DNA from: Nanobdellota archaeon
GTDB lineage: Archaea > Nanobdellota > Nanobdellia > Woesearchaeales > UBA583
Direction: 5' to 3'
DNA: 57,048 nucleotides
Assembly: GCA_022565615.1 (NCBI GenBank)
Contig: JAIUMM010000007.1
Location: 1 to 57,048, forward strand
This document shows, piece after piece, positions 50,851 to 57,048 of this stretch (the first letter of the stretch is position 1; each line of letters starts with the position of its first letter). A program made the position numbers and the translations under genes. The notes beneath the pieces are model-generated. The model searched no databases. It was not told the origin of the DNA and saw only the letters and a program-made list of their open reading frames with translations.

Positions 50851-51222
50851 ATGTTATGGTCTAAAAAAAAGAGTACAGGAGAAGAATTCAAAGAACTTTT
50901 ATTTGAATTTAACAATATTTTAATTAGACTTGATAAAGAGTCTAGAAAAAATTATTATAAATCTAGCGAAATTGAACAATTTGATTTAAGAGAGTTTTTA
51001 AAACATTTACAAACTTTTTTAATAGATAGAAATTATAGACAAATTACAAGTAGTTCAAAATCAATTTCAGAATTATTAAGATATTTATTAATGGTTCTTA
51101 ATTCAAATAAATATCTCATTTTAACTCTTAATTTTGAAGATAAAGAACAAGAACATTTACAAACAATTATAATTGATATTTTAAATTATTTTGCAAAAAT
51201 ATTTAATGAATTAAACTTATAA
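50851..51222 (+). CDS. Small uncharacterized helical protein
   Basis: ORF only. Confidence 0.5.
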   Translation: MLWSKKKSTGEEFKELLFEFNNILIRLDKESRKNYYKSSEIEQFDLREFLKHLQTFLIDRNYRQITSSSKSISELLRYLLMVLNSNKYLILTLNFEDKEQEHLQTIIIDILNYFAKIFNELNL

Positions 51223-51372
51223 GTAGTATTTCCATTAGTATTTAGATTTTATTTGAACCAAAATTACTCTAAATTATTAAAAAATGATACATAATAGAAA
51301 TTAAAATTTCACGTATGAAACACAAATGTTTTTAAAGTTTTAATTCTACATATTCACTGGTGAAACTCACAA

Positions 51373-52461
51373 ATGAGAATTGAAGAAGATATTAAGTTAG
51401 ATTATTCTGATGTATTACTAAAACCTAAACGAAGTACTCTTGAGTCAAGAAAAGAGGTAAGAATTGAGAGAAGATTTAAGTTTTATCATTCTCCTAAAAT
51501 ATGGGAGGGGATTCCAATAATGACTGCTAATATGGCAACTTGTGGTACATTTGAGATGGCTAAATTTTTAGCACCACATAAAATTATTACAACATTTCAC
51601 AAGTATTATTCAGTTGAGCAGTATATTGATTTTTTTAAAGAGTTTAATAATCCTAATTATATTGCATATACATTAGGTAGTCGAGATGAAGATATTTCTC
51701 AATTACAAGAGATGATTGCTCAAAATTTAATAGATAATTTTTCATTTATCTGTATTGATGTTCCAAATGGATATATTCAAAAATTTCTAAAAACAATAAC
51801 TTTAATTAGAGAACTATGTTCTGAACATATTATTATTGCTGGAAATGTTGTTTCAAATGAAATGACAGAAGAGATTATCTTAGCTGGTGCTGATATTGTA
51901 AAAGTGGGAATTGGCCCAGGTTCTGCGTGTACAACTAGACGAATGACTGGTGTTGGATATCCTCAACTCTCAGCAGTAATTGAGTGTGGGGATGCTGCTC
52001 ATGGATTGTGTAAATATAATACTGATGGTTCTAAAAAAGGTGTTGGTTTAATTATAGCTGATGGTGGATTAGTTTATCCATCATGTGCTGCTAAAGCATA
52101 TTGTGGGGGAGCAGATTTTATTATGTCTGGAACATTTTTCTCAGGGTTTGAACAATCAGCTGGTGAAACTGTTGAGAAGGAGGGTCAAAAATTTAAAGAG
52201 TATTTTGGTTCTTCTTCTAATAAAGCAATGAAAGAGTTTTATGGAAAAAAAGAATCTCACAGAGCTAGTGAAGGAAGATATACGTTAATTCCACACAAAG
52301 GAGATTTAGCAGACTTTTTACAAGATTTATTTGGAGCACTTCGTTCAACAGGAACATATATTGGAGCTAGAAAATTAAAAGAATTTCCAAAAAGAGCTAC
52401 ATTTATTCGAGTAAATAGACAACTAAATACAATTCACGAAAAATATACTCAGGGAAATTGA
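51373..52461 (+). CDS. guaC: GMP reductase (IMPDH/GMPR family)
   Basis: KLDYSDVLLKPKRSTLESRKEVRIERRFKF; VGIGPGSACTTRRMTGVGYPQLSAV; ADGGLVYPS. Confidence 0.9.
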   Translation: MRIEEDIKLDYSDVLLKPKRSTLESRKEVRIERRFKFYHSPKIWEGIPIMTANMATCGTFEMAKFLAPHKIITTFHKYYSVEQYIDFFKEFNNPNYIAYTLGSRDEDISQLQEMIAQNLIDNFSFICIDVPNGYIQKFLKTITLIRELCSEHIIIAGNVVSNEMTEEIILAGADIVKVGIGPGSACTTRRMTGVGYPQLSAVIECGDAAHGLCKYNTDGSKKGVGLIIADGGLVYPSCAAKAYCGGADFIMSGTFFSGFEQSAGETVEKEGQKFKEYFGSSSNKAMKEFYGKKESHRASEGRYTLIPHKGDLADFLQDLFGALRSTGTYIGARKLKEFPKRATFIRVNRQLNTIHEKYTQGN

Positions 52462-52569
52462 TTTTCTAAGATTTTATGAATCTTGATTTTTTTTACTTTT
52501 TATTTTTTTATATTAATTAGAAAAATTATTAATGTTTAATTTTATAAATCAAAACTTATTTGAGATAGT

Positions 52570-53763
52570 ATGATTATAGGTGTAGTTGGAAAACCAAATG
52601 TTGGAAAGTCTGCTTTTTTTAGAGCAGCAACGCTTGCAAATGCTGAGAGTGGAAATTTTCCATTTACGACAATTGATAAAAATGCTGCAATTGGATATGT
52701 GAAAGTAAAAGATCCAGCTCTTGATTTTAATAAACATTCAAATCCAAGAGATGGTTATGTAAGCGGAGATTATAGATTTGTCCCAGTTGAATTAATTGAT
52801 GTTGCAGGGTTAGTTCCAGGGGCTCATGAAGGAAAAGGGCTTGGAAATAAATTTTTGGACGATTTAAGACAAGCTGATGTTTTAATTCATATTATTGATA
52901 TTTCAGGTTCAACAAATGAAAGAGGAGAGAGTGTTGAATTATTTGAATATGACCCTATTAATGATATTAAATTTCTAGAAGATGAACTTAATCATTGGTA
53001 CTTTAATATTATTAAAAAACACTGGGAAAATATTTACAAGAAAATTAAAATGCAAGGAATGAAAATTGAAGAAGCATTACTTACAGTTTTAAGTGGTTTG
53101 AAAATTAGTGAAAAACAAATAGGAGATGCAATTTATGCACTCTCTTTAAATGCTTCAAATATTGCAGATAATTTATTTGAACTTGCAGTAAAATTAAGAG
53201 AATTTTCAAAACCAATGATTATAGGTGCAAACAAATGTGATGCGTTTAAAGATGTTAATCAATTGAAAAATAAATTAAAAGAACTTCAAGAATTATTTCC
53301 TAACTATATTATTATTCCAACAGTTGCACAATATGAATTTAATTTAAAAAAAGCAGATGAAGCAGAATTATTACAATATACACCAGGTGAGAATTCATTT
53401 GAAATTAAACAAAGTGAAAAGTTAAGTGAACAACAATTAAAAGGTTTAAATATTATTCAAGAGTATTTAGATGAAATGAAAACAACAGGAGTTCAAGATT
53501 GTTTAAATAAAGCTGTATTTGATTTGTTGCAAATGAAACCAATTTTTCCAGGAGGAGCTAAACTTGAAGATTCAAATGGAAATACACTTCCAGATTGTTT
53601 TTTAATGCCTAAATCAACAACAGCTCTTGATTTTGCATATAGACTCCATACTGACTTTGGTAAGAATTTTGTTCAAGCAATTAATATTAAAAAGAAAATT
53701 CCAGTAGGAAAAGACCATGTCCTAGAATTTGGAGATATAATTGAGATACGTTCTGGTAAGTAA
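52570..53763 (+). CDS. YchF/Obg-family GTPase with C-terminal TGS domain
   Basis: GVVGKPNVGKSAFFRAATLANAESGNFPFTTIDKNAAIGYV; DVAGLVPGAHEGKGLGNKFLDDLRQADVLIHIID; TGS AYRLHTDFGKNFVQAI. Confidence 0.93.
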   Translation: MIIGVVGKPNVGKSAFFRAATLANAESGNFPFTTIDKNAAIGYVKVKDPALDFNKHSNPRDGYVSGDYRFVPVELIDVAGLVPGAHEGKGLGNKFLDDLRQADVLIHIIDISGSTNERGESVELFEYDPINDIKFLEDELNHWYFNIIKKHWENIYKKIKMQGMKIEEALLTVLSGLKISEKQIGDAIYALSLNASNIADNLFELAVKLREFSKPMIIGANKCDAFKDVNQLKNKLKELQELFPNYIIIPTVAQYEFNLKKADEAELLQYTPGENSFEIKQSEKLSEQQLKGLNIIQEYLDEMKTTGVQDCLNKAVFDLLQMKPIFPGGAKLEDSNGNTLPDCFLMPKSTTALDFAYRLHTDFGKNFVQAINIKKKIPVGKDHVLEFGDIIEIRSGK

Positions 53764-53942
53764 GTATCTCAATATACAAGAACGCAATGAAATGAAGTGT
53801 CTCCTATAATTGAGATACGTTCTGGTAAGTAAGTATCTCAATTGATAAGAACGTAATCTAATGAATTTTCTCCTATAATTGAGATTAGAGCAGGAAAATA
53901 GTTTCTGATTTCAATATATAAGAATAATACAATCATTTGAAA
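53736..53942 (+). repeat. Three 69-bp-spaced tandem units derived from the YchF gene 3' end
   Basis: TATAATTGAGATACGTTCTGGTAAGTAAGTATCTCAAT at 53736-53773 and 53805-53842 (identical 38 bp); diverged third unit from 53874; each ends in codons IIEIR(S/A)GK-stop. Confidence 0.92.
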
Positions 53943-54066
53943 ATTTTAGTCAAATTTAATGTTTTATTTATGCTCCAATTTACTTCATTTTATCTTACTT
54001 TATTTTTAAAGTTTTATTTGATGTATAATTACAAAAATTTATAAGGTTCAATACTCCATTTTAAAT

Positions 54067-55932
54067 ATGAGTAATGTAAAAACTACAATTAAAAAATCTA
54101 CAAAATCAAATACTTCATCAAGTAACGAAAATTCTAAAGTACATAAACAATCAGAAGCTATTGTATTTGATGCTGAGATTTCTAAAATGAATCCAAATCA
54201 AAGAGAAGAGCTTGAAAAAATTAAACCTTTTTTGGATGAATTTAACTCTATTTTATTTGAAAAATCACAAGGAAAAGCAATGGGTATGTATATTGTTCCT
54301 GAAATTGAACAAACTCAGCAAGGTTTTATTCCAAATTTTTCTAAATTGAAAGTTCATTTTTTATTAGATGATTTTGAAAAGCCTGTTCCGGAATTTAATG
54401 CTAAAATTTTACTTCAAGACGCTTTTGATTCATATTTGAAAGAAGAAATTAAAAAAGATTCACAAACACAAGAAGAATATGTTGAATATAGTTTTAAAAA
54501 ATTTAAAGATTGGAAATTTATTGGAACTTCAATTTCAATATTAAGAGAAAATTGTTTTGACTCTATGTATGATGATTTGAAAAATTTAGGTTCTTCAATT
54601 ATTTTTAGTGATTACAGGGGATTTATTTCTGCTTTAAAGTCAATTGATATTCATAGAAATATGCTTTTACAAAAATTTGAGAAATATGTTGTAGTATACG
54701 CAGGAGCTGGAAGTTGGCTTAGAGGAGAGAAGAGTAACGATTTTGATGTTTTTGTAGTTGTTGATGACACTGATGTTAAAAGAATGTCAAGACTTCAAGT
54801 AAAAGACCAATTAACAAGAATTATTTGGCAAATGGCTCAAGATGTAGCACAACTTACAGGAATTAATTTACACACTCAAGTATATTTACTCACTGACTTT
54901 TGGGATGCTCTAAAAGATGCTCATCCTGTAATGTTTACATTCTTGCGTGATGGAGTTCCATTTTATGATAGAGGATTATATTCAGCATGGAAAGAATTAT
55001 TAAAACTTGGAAAAATTAGACCTTCTCCTGAAGCAATTGATTTACATATGAATGGAGCCACTCAGTTAATGGATAGAGCCAAAAAGACAATGCAAGAAAT
55101 TGCTATGCAAGATATTTATTATGCAGTATTAAACCCAGCTCAAGCAATGCTTATGCTTAAAGGTTATAATCCAACAACTCCAAAAGAGACAGTTAGAATT
55201 TATGAAGAAGTACTATTTAAAAAAGAGAAATTTGTAAGTGAAAAAGAAGCTCAAATTTTAAAAGATACTGTTGCAATGTTTAAAGCAATTGAGCATGATA
55301 AATCTTATAATGTGAGTGGAAAAGAACTTGACAAACGTCTTAAAGATGCAGAATTTTTCTTAAAAAAATCAAAAGAACAATTTGAAATGGTAACTAATGA
55401 AAAAACTATTGAAAGTGTTGAGAGTGCATATCAAGATTTATTGGGCCAAGTATTCAAGCTTGAAAAAATTGATTCCAGTTCTAAATCTCCTCTTTTAGAT
55501 TTTATTACACTTTATGTTAAAACTGGAAAAGTTCATAACTTTGTTGAAAAATCTATAAAGGAAATTGAAAAAGTAATGTCTCAAATTTCATCAAAAAATT
55601 TATCAAGTTTAGAAGCTAATAAAGTAATTAAGGAGATTAGAAATGTTGCAAGTGAGATTAAATTAATTAATGAAGAAAGTTATATGAATAAAACAGTTCA
55701 TAAAATCTCATTAATATTTAAAGAAAATAAAAGAGCTGAACTTTTTTCTACATTAGGAGTTGTGTATGTACATAATTTAGAAAATTCAAAAGTGTTTGAA
55801 TTAGATGTTAAAAATAAAGTTTCAAAAGAAGTTACAATTCCTCAATCATTTGAATATGAGAAAATTCAAATAACTTCTGAATTAATTGACACAGTAAAGA
55901 AAACTCTTGATGTGGAGGAGATTTTTTTCTAA
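54067..55932 (+). CDS. Pol-beta-type nucleotidyltransferase (MNT) with HEPN-like region, plus N- and C-terminal extensions
   Basis: VVVYAGAGSWLRGEKSNDFDVFVVVDD (GSxxxGxxxxxDxD); following helical region EAIDLHMNGATQLMDRAKKTMQEIAMQDIYYAVLNPAQAMLML. Confidence 0.7.
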   Translation: MSNVKTTIKKSTKSNTSSSNENSKVHKQSEAIVFDAEISKMNPNQREELEKIKPFLDEFNSILFEKSQGKAMGMYIVPEIEQTQQGFIPNFSKLKVHFLLDDFEKPVPEFNAKILLQDAFDSYLKEEIKKDSQTQEEYVEYSFKKFKDWKFIGTSISILRENCFDSMYDDLKNLGSSIIFSDYRGFISALKSIDIHRNMLLQKFEKYVVVYAGAGSWLRGEKSNDFDVFVVVDDTDVKRMSRLQVKDQLTRIIWQMAQDVAQLTGINLHTQVYLLTDFWDALKDAHPVMFTFLRDGVPFYDRGLYSAWKELLKLGKIRPSPEAIDLHMNGATQLMDRAKKTMQEIAMQDIYYAVLNPAQAMLMLKGYNPTTPKETVRIYEEVLFKKEKFVSEKEAQILKDTVAMFKAIEHDKSYNVSGKELDKRLKDAEFFLKKSKEQFEMVTNEKTIESVESAYQDLLGQVFKLEKIDSSSKSPLLDFITLYVKTGKVHNFVEKSIKEIEKVMSQISSKNLSSLEANKVIKEIRNVASEIKLINEESYMNKTVHKISLIFKENKRAELFSTLGVVYVHNLENSKVFELDVKNKVSKEVTIPQSFEYEKIQITSELIDTVKKTLDVEEIFF

Positions 55933-55964
55933 ATACTTTTTATATTAAAAAAATTAAAAATTAT

Positions 55965-56057
55965 TTATTTTTTCTTTTTAGAAGTTGCTGCTTTTGAAGT
56001 TGAATTAGTTTTTGTATCAATTTTTGCTGCTGGTTTTTTATTTTTTGAATTAGCCAT
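55965..56057 (-). CDS. 30-aa Lys/Ala/Ser/Thr-rich basic peptide (below ORF-track cutoff)
   Basis: MANSKNKKPAAKIDTKTNSTSKAATSKKKK; intact start and stop. Confidence 0.4.
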   Translation of the reverse strand: MANSKNKKPAAKIDTKTNSTSKAATSKKKK

Positions 56058-56173
56058 TTTTTATCTAGTGTTTAATTAAAGTTTGAAGTAGTCTTAGATG
56101 GAGTTATACATTCATTTAAGACTTAGCGGACATAAATAGTATAGTTATTAAATTTTTTTCTCACTTCAAAAAT

Positions 56174-56200
56174 ATACATCAAAAATGGTGTATTTTTTTA
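56174..56200 (-). terminator. Hairpin with flanking T-tract, possible bidirectional terminator
   Basis: ATACATCA-AAAA-TGGTGTAT followed by T7. Confidence 0.35.
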
Positions 56201-56231
56201 GACACAATTTTTAATAATTAATTAACTTAAA

Positions 56232-56840
56232 TTATTGCTCTCTTTCTATATATCGAGGTTTAACGTAACTTAGCAATATTCTTAAATTTGTCATAAATAA
56301 CTCAATTTCTTGAAGTTTTTCTATTATTTCTAAATGATTTGAAAATTGGTCTTCTAGAAATTCATTAGAGGAAGATAATGAATTAGAAATAAAACTTTTA
56401 ATCTCTTCAATACCTTTACTCATATACTCAATAGAATCACTGTCTTGTAAATGCTCAACTAAGAGTTTTAAATTTTCAATAGTGTCTTTATGGTTTACTT
56501 TCATATCTGAATGAATTAAATTAGTTTTTCTCTCAATAGTTTCAATTGACTCAAGTTTTTTTAAAATATGTTTAATGTCTTCACTATTTTTATTGTCAAT
56601 TAAAGTATTATTTTTAGTACTAGTATTATCATCTTTTTTTTGGTTATTTTTTTCTTCAAGTTTACTACTTATTTGAGAAATTAAAGTTGAATTATTTTGA
56701 GTTAAAATATCTTTAATTTGATTTAAAAATTCAGAAGACTCGTTATTAACTATTGATTTAGATTTTTCTTCTAAATCTTTAATTTTAGTTTCATACTCTT
56801 TGATTTTTTCTTTAGAAACTAATACAAATTCTTCACTCAT
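56232..56840 (-). CDS. Coiled-coil protein
   Basis: EEFVLVSKEKIKEYETKIKDLEEKSKSI..., heptad-rich. Confidence 0.65.
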   Translation of the reverse strand: MSEEFVLVSKEKIKEYETKIKDLEEKSKSIVNNESSEFLNQIKDILTQNNSTLISQISSKLEEKNNQKKDDNTSTKNNTLIDNKNSEDIKHILKKLESIETIERKTNLIHSDMKVNHKDTIENLKLLVEHLQDSDSIEYMSKGIEEIKSFISNSLSSSNEFLEDQFSNHLEIIEKLQEIELFMTNLRILLSYVKPRYIEREQ

Positions 56841-56976
56841 ATTATTATGTTGATTTTTATATATTTAATTATTTTATAACTACTTATAGAAGAGGAAGGA
56901 GAAATTTAGAATATTTATAATTACTCCTCTTATGTATTAACAAATATATTTAAATGAACATTTTAAATATTTAGTT

Positions 56977-57048
56977 ATGAAATTATTTAATTTAATTATA
57001 ATTGTATTTACAACTCTTATCTCTTTAAGTTTTGCGGATACAAATGGA
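56977..57048 (+). CDS. N-terminus of a secreted protein, truncated by window edge
   Basis: MKLFNLIIIVFTTLISLSFADTNG signal peptide. Confidence 0.55.
   Translation, partial: MKLFNLIIIVFTTLISLSFADTNG

Noticed and set aside
53736-53942. CRISPR-like array
   Set aside because: Only two intact repeats, the spacers are similar to each other, and the repeat is the gene's own 3' end

Overview
This AT-rich archaeal window most likely comes from a DPANN-type archaeon (Woese-/Pace-/Nanoarchaeota-like). That placement is inferred from split archaeal RNAP genes (rpoH-B2-B1-A1-A2, plus rpo3), archaeal ribosomal proteins, an intron-containing tRNA-Tyr, a group II chaperonin, ArlH/ArlCDE-like proteins and many small proteins of unknown function. 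From left to right it contains: a surface-glycan locus (kinase-like proteins, nucleotidyltransferase-like proteins, glycosyltransferases); an accessory patch with a RelE-like toxin/antitoxin pair, a Schlafen/AlbA_2 protein, a decayed antitoxin and a DUF4143-type ATPase; galE and a second glycan block; tRNA-Tyr(intron)/Asp/Lys; the RNAP operon; CBS/CorC, GATase and MGMT genes; an AAA ATPase with an unknown partner; a pilin-like/transglutaminase divergent pair; MBF1, MscS and IlvE; a ribosomal protein cluster; ArlCDE-like and coiled-coil genes; TrmB; L11; thermosome; an ArlH-like ATPase; a three-gene envelope module; GMP reductase; a YchF-like GTPase followed by 69-bp tandem repeats of its own 3' end; and an MNT-HEPN-like fusion. 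Two ribosomal genes missing from the ORF track (eS27, eS31/S27ae) were found by eye. The best candidates for something undescribed are (i) the archaellum-derived ArlCDE/ArlH components beside a large extracellular/Cys-rich/polytopic membrane three-gene module, (ii) the 3'-end tandem repeats after YchF, and (iii) in-frame stops interrupting otherwise open genes. No database search was run. Family calls come from reading motifs, and all functions for unknown proteins are inference.
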